Source: Marinihelvus sp942491555
Lineage (GTDB): Bacteria; Pseudomonadota; Gammaproteobacteria; Xanthomonadales; SZUA-36
DNA length: 64,000 nucleotides
Reading direction: 5' to 3'
NCBI GenBank assembly: GCA_942491555.1
Contig: CALOBN010000005.1
Coordinates: 1,116,001 to 1,180,000, forward strand
Shown here one piece after another: positions 8,015-17,564 of the stretch. Within the stretch, counting starts at the first letter, position 1, and each line of letters begins with the position of its first letter. Below the pieces are notes generated by a model that saw only the letters and a list, made by a program, of their open reading frames with translations, had not been told where the DNA came from and did no database searches. The position numbers were made by a program, and so were the translations under genes.

Positions 8015-8620
8015 CTAATTTTCTGGTGATGTAAGCCAGGCTTCTGCGCGCTGCAAATCGCCGGGCTCGTTAACATTGTAAAACGGCGAGGGCCGGGTCA
8101 GTGGCCATTGTGCCACTGCGTGCGGCAAACTCTCGAGGGTTTGCCACAGGCCCTTGCTGCTGGCCAGGGCCCTGGCAACCTCAGGCAATGCACTTTTGCG
8201 CCAGGCAGAGAAGGTTGGGTGTAATTGCTCGCCCTCCCGGGCCACAGCGGCAAAATGGTCTTCGTTCATCGCTGCCCGTAAATGATCTGTGAGATCCATC
8301 GGTAACAAGGGTGCGTCGCAGGGCACCAGGAACAGGACCCCGTCCTCCGGCAACTCGATGAGTCCCTGGACGAGCCCGGCTAGCGGGCCACAATGGCTTG
8401 GCTCCGGGTCAAGCAGTTGCCGGTAATTAAGGTGACCGATGGGCCCGGGGCGTGTAGCGACACTGAGCCATAGTTCTTCTACCTGCGGCTCGAAACGTTC
8501 AACCACGTGATCAATCATGGGTCGCCCGTCCAGGGGTGCGAGCGCTTTGCTCGTACCACCCATGCGCCGCGATGCGCCGCCGGCAAGTATCAATCCAATC
8601 CGGGCCGGGCGCTTGTTCAC
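8015..8620 (-). CDS. mobA: molybdenum cofactor guanylyltransferase MobA
   Basis: A 201-residue nucleotidyltransferase that attaches GMP to molybdopterin to form the MGD cofactor used by formate dehydrogenase. The N-terminal LILAGGASRRMGG loop (about 10-22) with a following KALAPLDGRPMIDHV segment binds GTP; PCDAPLLP near residue 100 is the metal-binding region. GTG start overlaps the fdsD stop by one base (TAGTG), so the genes are coupled. Its place in the fds operon fits cofactor supply to FdsA. Confidence 0.92.
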   Translation of the reverse strand: MNKRPARIGLILAGGASRRMGGTSKALAPLDGRPMIDHVVERFEPQVEELWLSVATRPGPIGHLNYRQLLDPEPSHCGPLAGLVQGLIELPEDGVLFLVPCDAPLLPMDLTDHLRAAMNEDHFAAVAREGEQLHPTFSAWRKSALPEVARALASSKGLWQTLESLPHAVAQWPLTRPSPFYNVNEPGDLQRAEAWLTSPEN

Positions 8621-8871
8621 TATGTAGACAACTTTTTAAGGGCGGCGCGGGAAAGATCGGTCAGGCCTTCACCGCCGCCCCGGGCAAACTCAAGGATGCG
8701 CTGGCGCATGCTTGGCGCCCAGTATTTTTGCAGGTGCTCCGCAATGCGTTCTCCGGCATCCGGATAAAAAGCGAGGTTGCGTTCGATATCGCCGAGCATC
8801 TGGATCAGGTGCTGAAGCTCAATGTCCGGCCCTGGTCCAGGGGCAGGTTTTGTTGCGCCGGGTTCATTCAT
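8620..8871 (-). CDS. fdsD: formate dehydrogenase subunit delta
   Basis: A small protein of 83 residues if it starts at the ATG at 8871, which overlaps the fdhD stop by 8 nt (ATGAATGA). An ATG 45 nt further upstream is less likely. It has the family pattern LIQMLGDIERNLAFYPDAGERIAEHLQKYWAPSMR followed by a short Leu/Ala tail. FdsD is the accessory delta subunit of NAD-dependent FDH (fdsGBACD type), needed for a fully active molybdenum enzyme. Position between fdhD and mobA matches this. Confidence 0.9.
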   Translation of the reverse strand: MNEPGATKPAPGPGPDIELQHLIQMLGDIERNLAFYPDAGERIAEHLQKYWAPSMRQRILEFARGGGEGLTDLSRAALKKLST

Positions 8872-9694
8872 TGCTGCTGTCCTGGGGGCTGATTCTTTCC
8901 GGAACGGTATAGACATTATGCCGGCCCTGGCGTGCGAAACCGACCAGCGTCAGGCCGCAGTCCCGGGCCATTTCAATCGCCAGGCTGGTTGGCGCTGATA
9001 CGGCCATGAGCAATTCCATGCCCACGCTGGCCGCCTTCTGGACCATTTCATAGCTGGCCCGGCTGGATACCAGCACAAAGCCGGGCTCCGGCCGGCCGCC
9101 GCTGCGGGTCAGGCCGCCGATCAGCTTATCCAGGGCGTTATGCCGGCCAACATCCTCGCGCACCATATTCAGCGTTCCATTCGCCAGGCACCAGGCGGCG
9201 GCGTGAACCGCACCGGTGGCTGCCTGTAGCGGCTGCCGGGAGCCAAGCGCCTCCAGTGCCGTCTGCAGGGCCTCGTGACCGACCTTTAGCGCCTGTGGCA
9301 CGGCGCCCGGACGGCGCACTGCCTGCTCCAGTCGCTCGGCCCCGCACAGGCCACAGCCGGTGCGGCCTGTCAGGTTGCGTCGTTGGTGACTGATGCGTTC
9401 AGCAGCGTCTGCAGCGACGGTCATTGCAATCTCGATACCCTCATCCCGGGGTATGACCCGGCAGCTGAGTATTTCCGACGCGCTTTCGATCAACCCTTCG
9501 GTAAGGCTGAAGCCCAGGGCAAAATCTTCCAGGTCACGCGGGGTGGCCATCATCACCACGTGCGGCTGGCGGTTGTAGCTCAGGGCAACCGGCACCTCGG
9601 CGGCCACCAGGTCTTCAGCATCGGTTTGCGCCGCGTTGCTCGCGCCGTTGGAGGTCCAGCGCTGCAACGGGGTGATGGCTGTCGGACCGCTCAT
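8864..9694 (-). CDS. fdhD: formate dehydrogenase accessory sulfurtransferase FdhD (FdsC)
   Basis: A 276-residue protein that transfers sulfur from a cysteine desulfurase to the Mo cofactor of formate dehydrogenase. The catalytic CGLC motif is at 114-117 (RTGCGLCG), and ARE-type family segments such as EDVGRHNALDKLIGG and SSRASYEMVQKAASVG are visible. It lies 46 bp after fdsA, overlaps fdsD by 8 nt and is in the standard fdsGBACD order, where it is called fdsC. Confidence 0.95.
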   Translation of the reverse strand: MSGPTAITPLQRWTSNGASNAAQTDAEDLVAAEVPVALSYNRQPHVVMMATPRDLEDFALGFSLTEGLIESASEILSCRVIPRDEGIEIAMTVAADAAERISHQRRNLTGRTGCGLCGAERLEQAVRRPGAVPQALKVGHEALQTALEALGSRQPLQAATGAVHAAAWCLANGTLNMVREDVGRHNALDKLIGGLTRSGGRPEPGFVLVSSRASYEMVQKAASVGMELLMAVSAPTSLAIEMARDCGLTLVGFARQGRHNVYTVPERISPQDSSNE

Positions 9695-9740
9695 GAAGGA
9701 TCGCTGCCGTTCAGTACGTCAATGGTCGTTGTGCAGGCAC

Positions 9741-12587
9741 TCAGTCGTCCCGGCCGGCCGCCAGGAATGACTCCTGCTGCTCGCTGAAGGCGCGGTATTC
9801 GCGCTGCCATTCCGATGGCTGGGTGACCCGCGTGACCTGCACAGCCGTGACCTTGTACTCGGGGCAATTGGTCGCCCAGTCAGAGTTATCGGTGGTCACC
9901 ACATTGGCGCCGGTAAGCGGGAAATGGAAGGTGGTGTAAACCACCCCGGGCTGAACATGATCGGAAATCCGCGCGTGCAATACGGTTTCACCGGCGCGGG
10001 ATGCAACACCCACCCAGTCACCATCGCGTATGCCGCGAAATTCAGCGTCCGAGGGGTGCAGTTCGAGCATATCTTCCCCGTGCCAGCGTGAATTCTCAGT
10101 GCGCCGGGTTTGGGCGCCAACGTTGTACTGGGACAGAATGCGCCCGGTAGTCAGCAGCAACGGATAGCGACGGGTCGTGCGCTCCGGAGTAGGAACAAAG
10201 CCGGTGATGGCGAAGTAGCCTTTGCCGCGCACCATTTCATCAGCATGCATGGTCGGGGTGCCGTCAGGCATTGCCTCGTTGCAGGGCCACTGAATACTGC
10301 CCAGTTCGTCGAGCCGGTCATAACTCACACCCTGGAAGGTGGGCGTCAGGCGCGCGATCTCGTCCATGATCTCGGACGGGTGGGCATAGTTCATCGGGTA
10401 GTCCAGCGCATTGGCCAGCAGCTGGGTTACCTCCCAGTCCTCATAACCGGCCAGCGGTTCGATCACCTTGCGTACCGGTGATATACGCCGCTCGGCATTG
10501 GTAAATGTGCCGTTTTTCTCCAGGAAGGATGACCCCGGCAGAAAAACATGGGCATAGCGGGCGGTCTCATTCAGAAACAGATCCTGCACAATCAGGCACT
10601 CCAGGGCGCGCAGTGCGGCATCCACATGGTGTGTATTGGGATCGGACTGGGCCACGTCCTCGCCCTGGCAATAAAGCCCTTTGAACTGCCCGCTGACTGC
10701 CGCATCAAACATATTCGGAATACGCAGTCCGGGCTCGGCCTGCAGGGTCACGCCCCACTCACTTTCGAATTGACTCCTGACCGAGGCATCGGAAACATGC
10801 CGATAGCCGGGCAGCTCGTGGGGGAAGGAGCCCATATCGCAGGAGCCCTGCACGTTGTTTTGTCCACGCAAGGGGTTTACGCCCACGCCCTCACGTCCCA
10901 GGTTGCCGGTGAGCATGGCCAGGTTGGCAATACCCATGACCATGGTTGAACCCTGGGTGTGTTCGCTGACGCCCAGTCCGTAATAGATGGAACCGTTTTT
11001 GGCGCTCGCAAAACATTGCGCTGCTCCGCGCAGGGTCACTGCCGGGATGCCGGTGGCCTCCTCCAGCGCTTCGGGCGAGTTTTCCTTGCGCAGGATGAAT
11101 TCACACCAGGCCTCGAAAGCCGGGCGCTCGCAACGTTCCTCGATGAAAGCCCGGTCTTCCAGGCCGGCATTGAGAATCGCGTGCGCCATGGCATTGGCAA
11201 ATGCCACGTTTGAGCCGGGACGGAGTTGCAGATGGTAGGCCGCCTTTACATGCGGGCTGCTGACCAGTGCGATCTCGCGCGGGTCAACCACGATCACCTG
11301 GGCGCCCTCGCGCAGGCGCCGTTTGAGCCGCGATGCAAAGACCGGATGGGCGTCGGTGGGGTTGGCGCCAATGACCATGATGACATCGGATTTTTCGACC
11401 GAGGCGAAGGTCTGGGTTCCGGCCGATTCACCCAGCGTGGTTTTCAGACCATAGCCGGTGGGTGAGTGGCATACGCGTGCACAGGTGTCGACGTTGTTGT
11501 TACCGAAACCCGCGCGCACCAGTTTTTGCACGAGATAGGTTTCCTCGTTACTGCAGCGCGAAGAGGTGATACCGCCAATACTGTCGATGCCGTGGCGTGC
11601 CTGAATATCCCGTAAACGATTCGCGGCAAACGTGATGGCGGTCTCCCAGCTGACCTCCTGCCAGGGTTCATCAATGCTGTCACGGATCATCGGGCGGGTA
11701 ATGCGGTCCTGGTGCGTGGCATAGCCCCAGGCGAAGCGCCCCTTGATGCAGGCATGCCCTTCATTGGCTTTGCCGTCTTTCCAGGGGGTCATTCTTACCA
11801 CCTCGTCGCCACGCATTTCAGCGCGGAAGGAGCAACCCACGCCGCAGTAGGCGCAGGTGGTGATCTGATAACTGTCCGGCACACCCGCTTGTTGGACGGC
11901 TTTTTCACTCAGCGCCGGAGTCGGACAGGCATCCACGCAGGCACCGCAGGATACGCATTCGGACTCCATGAAGTTTTCCAGCTGACTGGCGGCAACGACC
12001 GAGTCAAAGCCGCGACCTTCCACGGTCAATGCAAAGGTGCCCTGGGTTTCCTCACAGGCGCGTACACAGCGATAACAAACAATGCAGGACGAGGGGTCAA
12101 AGCTGAAATAGGGGTTGGAGTCATCTACCGGCAGCGCATCATGCCGGGCGCCGCCCAGGTCATAACGCGAGCCCTGTACGCCAAGATCAGCGGCCAGGTC
12201 CATGAGCTGGTTTTCTACACCCTCATTGGGGTTATGGTCGGACAGGTAGAGCTCAATCACGTTTTGCCGCAGTTTGAGCAGTTTGTCCGATGCCGTATGA
12301 ACGACCATGCCTTCCTCGGCCGGCGTGGTGCAGGAGGCGGGCGCGCCGCGGCGGCCTTCCACTTCTACCAGGCACACGCGACAGGAGCCAAAAGCCTTCA
12401 GGCTGTCAGTGGCGCACAATTTCGGTATGTTCACACCCGCCAGGGAAGCGGCGCGCAGCAGGGATGTACCGGCCGGCACACTGATCTGCTGACCATCGAT
12501 GCTCAACGATACCAGCGGGCCTTGCGCTGGCGGCGTGCCATGGTCGGTCTGCGGTTTATAGGCATGGCGCTTTATGGGGGTGCTCAT
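9741..12587 (-). CDS. fdsA: NAD-dependent formate dehydrogenase, alpha (molybdenum) subunit
   Basis: The catalytic subunit, 948 residues from an ATG at 12587 with a GGAGCT site upstream; the frame stays open further upstream but that part has no coding character. N-terminal 2Fe-2S ligands are in CATDSLKAFGSCRVC, followed by ferredoxin-type clusters CIVCYRCVRAC and CVSCGACVDAC, then the 4Fe-4S of the catalytic domain (CAYCGVGC). The active-site segment is DTCARVCHSPTGYGL, so the Mo ligand is cysteine, not selenocysteine, with His next to it. It oxidises formate to CO2 in the cytoplasm and passes electrons to FdsB/FdsG. Confidence 0.96.
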   Translation of the reverse strand: MSTPIKRHAYKPQTDHGTPPAQGPLVSLSIDGQQISVPAGTSLLRAASLAGVNIPKLCATDSLKAFGSCRVCLVEVEGRRGAPASCTTPAEEGMVVHTASDKLLKLRQNVIELYLSDHNPNEGVENQLMDLAADLGVQGSRYDLGGARHDALPVDDSNPYFSFDPSSCIVCYRCVRACEETQGTFALTVEGRGFDSVVAASQLENFMESECVSCGACVDACPTPALSEKAVQQAGVPDSYQITTCAYCGVGCSFRAEMRGDEVVRMTPWKDGKANEGHACIKGRFAWGYATHQDRITRPMIRDSIDEPWQEVSWETAITFAANRLRDIQARHGIDSIGGITSSRCSNEETYLVQKLVRAGFGNNNVDTCARVCHSPTGYGLKTTLGESAGTQTFASVEKSDVIMVIGANPTDAHPVFASRLKRRLREGAQVIVVDPREIALVSSPHVKAAYHLQLRPGSNVAFANAMAHAILNAGLEDRAFIEERCERPAFEAWCEFILRKENSPEALEEATGIPAVTLRGAAQCFASAKNGSIYYGLGVSEHTQGSTMVMGIANLAMLTGNLGREGVGVNPLRGQNNVQGSCDMGSFPHELPGYRHVSDASVRSQFESEWGVTLQAEPGLRIPNMFDAAVSGQFKGLYCQGEDVAQSDPNTHHVDAALRALECLIVQDLFLNETARYAHVFLPGSSFLEKNGTFTNAERRISPVRKVIEPLAGYEDWEVTQLLANALDYPMNYAHPSEIMDEIARLTPTFQGVSYDRLDELGSIQWPCNEAMPDGTPTMHADEMVRGKGYFAITGFVPTPERTTRRYPLLLTTGRILSQYNVGAQTRRTENSRWHGEDMLELHPSDAEFRGIRDGDWVGVASRAGETVLHARISDHVQPGVVYTTFHFPLTGANVVTTDNSDWATNCPEYKVTAVQVTRVTQPSEWQREYRAFSEQQESFLAAGRDD

Positions 12588-12619
12588 AGGGTAGCTCCTG
12601 GGGCTCTGCTCAGCCCGGA

Positions 12620-14152
12620 CTAACGCCGGAAGTCTCCGGGAAAGTATTTCAGTGCACTGCGCACGGGATAGGGCGTCAGGCCACCCATGGCGCAGAGTGA
12701 TCCTTCGACCATCGTGTCGCACAGCTCGTCGAGCAGGGCAAAACTTTCCTCCCTGCGCTGGTTGTTGCGGATGCGGTCGATGATCTCGATTCCGCGTACG
12801 GACCCCACCCGGCAGGGGGTGCATTTGCCGCAGGACTCCACCGCGCAGAATTCCATCGCAAACCGGGCCATGGCGCTCATGTCCACGGTGTCGTCGAAGG
12901 CGACAATGCCACCATGACCCAGCATGCCGCCTGCCTCGCTGAATGCCTCGTAGTCCAGGGGTGTGTCCCACAATGACTCGGGAAGATAGGTGCCGAGTGG
13001 GCCACCAACCTGCACGGCCCGCATGTCACGCCCGCTGGCCGTGCCGCCGCCGTAGTCGAACAGGATCTCGCGCAAGGAAGTGCCATAGGGGACTTCTACA
13101 AGCCCGCCACAGCGAATGTTGCCGCCCAGCTGGGCGGTCAGCGTACCGCGGGAACGGCCGCTGCCATGGGCGTGGTAGGCAGCGCCACCGTCGGCAAGAA
13201 TGGTGGTGGCGGCGGCCAGGGACAGTACATTGTTGACCACGGTTGGTTTCTGAAAAAGGCCCTGCATGGCAGGCAGTGGCGGCTTGGACCGAACCAGCCC
13301 GCGCTTGCCTTCCAGGCTGTCGAGCATGGAGGTCTCCTCGCCGCAGATATAGGCATTGGCGCCGAGCCGCAGCTCAATGGTGAACGAGCGGCCGCTGCCC
13401 AGTACGTCCCGGCCAAGGATGCCGGCCTCGGTCGCCAGCGCCAGAGCGCAGCTCAGCACCTCGTGGGCGCGGGGGTATTCCGAGCGCAGGTATATGTAGC
13501 CCCGGGTGGCCTTCACCGCCAGCCCCGCTATAACCATGCCCTCTATGAGCTGGAACGGGTCAGCCTCCATCAGCAGCCGGTCTGCAAAGGTTCCCGAATC
13601 GCCCTCATCGGCATTGCAACAAATGTATTTCTGGTCGGCGGCCGTATCGAGCACCGTCTGCCATTTGATTCCCGTGGGAAAGGCTGCCCCGCCGCGGCCC
13701 CTCAGGCCTGATGCCTTGATCTCATCGACAATTTTCTGCGGCGTCATCGTCAGCGCTTTTTGCAAGCCCTGCAGTCCGCCCAGCGCGCGGTAATCGTCCA
13801 GTGACAACGGGTCGCCAAGGCCGGCGCGGGCAAAAGTGATACGGGTTTGCGAGGCAAGCCAGGGCAATTGCTCGATATCGCCCAGGGCCAGGGGGTGTTC
13901 ACCGGCTGCGGGAAAGCCGGCCTCGAAAAGGCTTTCCAGGTCACCCGGTGCCACCGGCCCAAAGGCGCGGCGACCGTGGTCATCTTCATATTCAAGCAAT
14001 GGCTCGAGGGCATATGCACCACGTGAGCCATTGCGCACCAGTTCAAGTTTCACGCCGCGGCGGGCCGCACAGGCCACCGCAGCGGCGGCCACCGCATCCG
14101 CGCCGAGTGCAGCAGCGGTGGTATCAGCCGGAATATAGAGCCTGGGCGTCAC
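12620..14152 (-). CDS. fdsB: NAD-dependent formate dehydrogenase, beta subunit (NuoF-like)
   Basis: Diaphorase subunit holding FMN, 4Fe-4S and the NAD site. A thioredoxin-like N-terminal domain (about 1-110) is fused to a NuoF module with GLRGRGGAAFPTGIKW near 165, YICGEETSMLDSLEGKRG near 295 and the cluster motif SCGKCTPCRVGS near 435. I chose the GTG at 14152: it overlaps the fdsG stop as GTGA and has GAGG 7 nt upstream; a GTG at 14173 would add seven residues. It lies 32 bp before fdsA. Confidence 0.94.
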   Translation of the reverse strand: MTPRLYIPADTTAAALGADAVAAAAVACAARRGVKLELVRNGSRGAYALEPLLEYEDDHGRRAFGPVAPGDLESLFEAGFPAAGEHPLALGDIEQLPWLASQTRITFARAGLGDPLSLDDYRALGGLQGLQKALTMTPQKIVDEIKASGLRGRGGAAFPTGIKWQTVLDTAADQKYICCNADEGDSGTFADRLLMEADPFQLIEGMVIAGLAVKATRGYIYLRSEYPRAHEVLSCALALATEAGILGRDVLGSGRSFTIELRLGANAYICGEETSMLDSLEGKRGLVRSKPPLPAMQGLFQKPTVVNNVLSLAAATTILADGGAAYHAHGSGRSRGTLTAQLGGNIRCGGLVEVPYGTSLREILFDYGGGTASGRDMRAVQVGGPLGTYLPESLWDTPLDYEAFSEAGGMLGHGGIVAFDDTVDMSAMARFAMEFCAVESCGKCTPCRVGSVRGIEIIDRIRNNQRREESFALLDELCDTMVEGSLCAMGGLTPYPVRSALKYFPGDFRR

Positions 14153-14616
14153 TGTGGTGCCTCGATGGGGCACAGTTCGTCAAAGCGTTCCGCGGTAACG
14201 CGGGCATGGATCGCATCGCCAATTCGTAGTGACGGCGTGCAGGCACAATTGCCCAGGCAATAAACCGGCTCAAGCGTGAACCGGCCGTCTGCCGTGGTTT
14301 CGTGGTAGTGAATGCCCAGCCGCTTGTGAATGTGCGCCTCGAGTTCCCGCACGCCCATGGCCTGGCAGGCCTCGGCCCGGCATACCTGGATGATGGTGCG
14401 TCCTGCCGGTGTGGTGCGGAAATCATGGTAAAAGCCGATCACGCCCTGGACCTCGGCGCGACTCAGATTCAGGGCCTTGCTGATGTCCGGGACAGCATCA
14501 GCGGGTATATGGCCCAGGTTACGCTGCACTGCATGAAGAATTTCCAGCAGCGCACTGGCCTGATTGTCGTATTCCATCAGGGCAGTGCTTACAGCATTTT
14601 TTGTGATGTCTTCCAA
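14149..14616 (-). CDS. fdsG: NAD-dependent formate dehydrogenase, gamma subunit (NuoE-like)
   Basis: A 155-residue NuoE/HoxE-type subunit with a thioredoxin-like fold and one 2Fe-2S cluster, ligated by Cys79, Cys84, Cys120 and Cys124 (CRAEAC and CLGNC). First gene of the fdsGBACD operon, relaying electrons inside the complex. The TTG at 14616 lacks a clear ribosome site; an in-frame ATG at 14577 (MEYDNQAS) is an alternative that would shorten it by 13 residues. Confidence 0.93.
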   Translation of the reverse strand: MEDITKNAVSTALMEYDNQASALLEILHAVQRNLGHIPADAVPDISKALNLSRAEVQGVIGFYHDFRTTPAGRTIIQVCRAEACQAMGVRELEAHIHKRLGIHYHETTADGRFTLEPVYCLGNCACTPSLRIGDAIHARVTAERFDELCPIEAPQ

Positions 14617-14634
14617 GCTTTTAGCGCATCTTTT

Positions 14635-14646
14635 TTACTCAAGTAA
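14635..14646. promoter_or_regulatory. 12-bp palindrome at the predicted fds start site
   Basis: TTACTCAAGTAA has perfect 5-bp arms around CA and sits just downstream of the candidate -10, over the expected transcription start. This is a plausible repressor site. No regulator gene is adjacent, so it may be chance. Confidence 0.25.
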
Positions 14647-14649
14647 CCC

Positions 14650-14678
14650 AGTGTAGTCCTGCACCCCGGGGCCTGCAA
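14650..14678 (-). promoter_or_regulatory. candidate sigma-70 promoter of the fds operon
   Basis: Read on the minus strand, TTGCAG (14678-14673) and TACACT (14655-14650) are separated by exactly 17 nt. Transcription would start near 14643, about 27 nt before the fdsG start. The match to consensus is moderate. Confidence 0.35.
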
Positions 14679-14788
14679 TCGCGCCCTTCACGGCAGGACA
14701 TGCGCAAAAAGTAACCGGCGGACATTCAGACCCCTGGCAAGGGCCGTTCCCCGGTGAACTCAACGCTGCTATGCCAGAGGCTGGTTAA

Positions 14789-17479
14789 TCACAGATCAGG
14801 GGCCTCAAACAGGGTGCTGAAGAACAGGCTGTTTAAAAACAGCTTGTTGTTTCCGTACCAGTAACCGCGGAAATTCGGGTTGTCGGCAAACAGCACGACG
14901 CTGCCGCGACCGGAGCGCTCGGCAAGCAGGGCGGGGGTTCCGGCCAGTGCCTCAACGTTTTCCGTGGAAGAATAGCCCGCAAACAACGGCTCGGCTGTGT
15001 ATTCAATCACCACGGCAAAGGGGTTCTCCGGCCGCTGCATAACATCCGAAACGTTTTTGTGCAGGAAAATTTCCCGGTTGTCATAGCCAAATCCCATTGG
15101 ATGCGTGATATCCAGGTCACCGCGGAAGATCACGCCACCCATCAGGTTTTTGGCTTCCGTGGCTTGCAGGTCCGCATAGCTAATACGTTCACTTACAACA
15201 GCTTCTTCCGGCGCAGAATCTTGCGCAAGCGTTGCTGCGGCTGCGGTGGCAGCCCCGTTCGGCTCCGTTCCGGCGGGATCTGGTTCGATCCAGTCCAGCG
15301 TTTGCTGCTGCAGCCACGGTGCTGCCTGGCGCAGACCAACAACGGTGCCGCCATCCTTCACCCACTGGCGCAGACGGTCGCCGAACCCGGGTTCAAAACC
15401 TTCCCAGTCGCCGCCCGGGAAGACCATGTGCGTGTACCGGTTCCAGTCGATGGAGCCGAGCTGATCACGCTCGCGCAGTGTCACGGGAATGTGCATGCGG
15501 AAATCAAGCAGATGCCAGATCTCACCGCCGTCATAAGTGCTGACGTCCGACCCGGTGACCAGCAGGATTTGCGGCGCTTGCAGGGTCACGAAGCTTGGGC
15601 CGCCGGGATTGATGCCCTCGGTGCTGTTGGCGCTGACGCCACTTTCAACGGCAAAAACCTTGATGCCGTCCTGCGTCGCAACTGCCGCTATCAGGTCGTG
15701 GATCGTGTCCCGCGATACCGTTTGCCGGTCGAAGGGAACAAACAGAGCGCCCCGGTCGAAGTTGCGAACCCCCTCCGTGGTGGTCAGGCTGGACGGCTCG
15801 CTTGCCGCGCGAACCATGACACCCGCCTCGAGTAGCCGGTTCAGCGCTCTTGGCGCAAAGTAGGGGCTCCACTCGAACAGGTAACCGTAGCTGGCCGGGG
15901 GCGGTGGCTCGGCGCTGGGCAAGGGTGGCACCCAGGCCTCACCGCGGACATTGCCCCGCAGAGCGCGTTCACCCAGGGCGGCAAAGGGCATCCCAAAGGC
16001 GGGTGGCATGGTCCAGCTGGAGACATCATAAAACGTGTTGTCCTCGAAACTTGTCGGATTCTCAAACAGGCTGCGAATCAGCGTGTGCTGGGGCTGATCG
16101 GTTGGAATCAGCAGTGATTCAGACGCGCGGAAGACAGACCCGTCGCGTTCCAGGTCTTCGCCGAGCCGATAGGTCGCAATACGGTGACGGGCGAGCAGGT
16201 CGGCAAACAAATGCAGGCGGGTCTGATCACCTTCAGCGGTTACTACCCAGGCCGCCGTGGATGCTTCACGGCCCGCTTGCAGCGCATCTGCATAGAACGA
16301 TTTTTGGTACAGCAAATACTCGGCACGAAGGTCCACGGCAGACTGTGCGATGGCAATGCTGGTCATGTATTGCTTGCGAATGTTTTCGCGGTAGGTGCGC
16401 AGCCCGTTGGGTGTCTCAATTTCACGACCACGTGCAGCCCCTGCCTCAAACAGAACGCCAACACCGCCATTGACCAGGGGAAAAGTGGACCCTTTGCCGA
16501 TATAAAAGTTGTCAAAACGCTCGCCGTGATAGTACAGCCGCGCCTCACTATCCAGGACGGCTTGCGAGCCGGCAACCGTCTGTTCCATGAGTTCCTCGGC
16601 CCGCTGCGGGACCAGTGGATTGGTGCGCGTGGGCTCGCCGGGATGAAAGTAATAGGTCGAGTTTGAGCCCATCTCGTGGTAATCCACGGTCAGGTTGGGG
16701 CGCCAGGCATGCCATTTTGTCATCCAGGCGCGTGGCTCGGGCTGGGTCAGCAGCAGCCACTGGCGGTTGAGGTCAAAGCCGTAGTGATTGGTGCGTGCGG
16801 TGCCCCAGCTGTACTGATGTTCCGCGTGATCCGGATTGGCAATCATGCGCTCGCCACCGAACTGGTCAAACCAGTTGATCCGGTAGGCATGGCCGTCCGG
16901 GTTGAAAACGGCCGTGACCAGGATCACGCTTTCATCAAGGAGCCTCAGGGTATCTGCGTCTTCGGCGGCGGCCAGGTGATAAACCACCGGCAGCACTGAA
17001 TCCAGGCCGCTGGATTCGGCGCCATGTACTCCGTAGTTCAGCCAGGTGATGACCGGCATGTCATCGCTAATGGCCTGATCCTGGTCCGGCTCGCTGAGCG
17101 CCACGTGGCGCTGCTGGATTTCGTCGAGGCGCGCATGGTTCTCAGGGCTGGTGATAACCAGGAACAGGATCGGCCGGCGCTCGTGGCTGTAGCCGATGGT
17201 TTCGATGCTGATGCGGTCACTGCGCGCCGCCAGGTCCCGCATATAGTCGGCCATCTGGTGAACGCGCACAGGATGCCGTCCCAGTTCAAAGCCCAGAAAC
17301 GCTGCCGGCGTGGGGACGCTGGCGTCATACTTTATGCCTTCCGGAAACATTTGTGCATCGGCTGCGCGCACGTCGACAGGACCGCCGCGACCGGCTTCAA
17401 CGCCATTTTGTGCCCCGGCATTGGTGCCATGAGCGAGCAAGGCCAGGGCCATGAGGGGGGCAAAAAGCACTCGGAACAT
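14789..17479 (-). CDS. secreted M14-family zinc carboxypeptidase-like protein
   Basis: An 896-residue protein with signal peptide MFRVLFAPLMALALLAHGTNAGAQ. The peptidase domain (about 45-400) shows the zinc pair in NYGVHGAESSG (H-x-x-E), the NPDGHAYR substrate-binding stretch, and DYHEMGSNSTYYFHP carrying the third zinc histidine. The proposed general base Glu lies in VGVLFEAGAARG near 345. About 500 further residues form a glutamine-amidotransferase-like or unknown C-terminal region, typical of the long M14 proteins in marine gammaproteobacteria. It likely trims peptides in the periplasm or outside. Monocistronic, 172 bp downstream of fdsG's start. Confidence 0.88.
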   Translation of the reverse strand: MFRVLFAPLMALALLAHGTNAGAQNGVEAGRGGPVDVRAADAQMFPEGIKYDASVPTPAAFLGFELGRHPVRVHQMADYMRDLAARSDRISIETIGYSHERRPILFLVITSPENHARLDEIQQRHVALSEPDQDQAISDDMPVITWLNYGVHGAESSGLDSVLPVVYHLAAAEDADTLRLLDESVILVTAVFNPDGHAYRINWFDQFGGERMIANPDHAEHQYSWGTARTNHYGFDLNRQWLLLTQPEPRAWMTKWHAWRPNLTVDYHEMGSNSTYYFHPGEPTRTNPLVPQRAEELMEQTVAGSQAVLDSEARLYYHGERFDNFYIGKGSTFPLVNGGVGVLFEAGAARGREIETPNGLRTYRENIRKQYMTSIAIAQSAVDLRAEYLLYQKSFYADALQAGREASTAAWVVTAEGDQTRLHLFADLLARHRIATYRLGEDLERDGSVFRASESLLIPTDQPQHTLIRSLFENPTSFEDNTFYDVSSWTMPPAFGMPFAALGERALRGNVRGEAWVPPLPSAEPPPPASYGYLFEWSPYFAPRALNRLLEAGVMVRAASEPSSLTTTEGVRNFDRGALFVPFDRQTVSRDTIHDLIAAVATQDGIKVFAVESGVSANSTEGINPGGPSFVTLQAPQILLVTGSDVSTYDGGEIWHLLDFRMHIPVTLRERDQLGSIDWNRYTHMVFPGGDWEGFEPGFGDRLRQWVKDGGTVVGLRQAAPWLQQQTLDWIEPDPAGTEPNGAATAAAATLAQDSAPEEAVVSERISYADLQATEAKNLMGGVIFRGDLDITHPMGFGYDNREIFLHKNVSDVMQRPENPFAVVIEYTAEPLFAGYSSTENVEALAGTPALLAERSGRGSVVLFADNPNFRGYWYGNNKLFLNSLFFSTLFEAPDL

Positions 17480-17564
17480 ACCAGTATCTCCAGCTCAGAT
17501 TAAGCGCGGAACCTTAGACCATGAGGCGCCGAATTCCAATTGAGAATGTGTGCCCTATGACAGG

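Noticed and set aside
11712..12623. Forward frame of 303 codons opposite fdsA
   Set aside because: Antisense shadow of a clear iron-sulfur/molybdenum subunit; high-GC codon bias creates such frames.
12588..12971. N-terminal extension of fdsA by 128 residues
   Set aside because: It overlaps fdsB, is Arg/His/Gly-rich without domain, and the ATG at 12587 has a ribosome site right before the 2Fe-2S domain.
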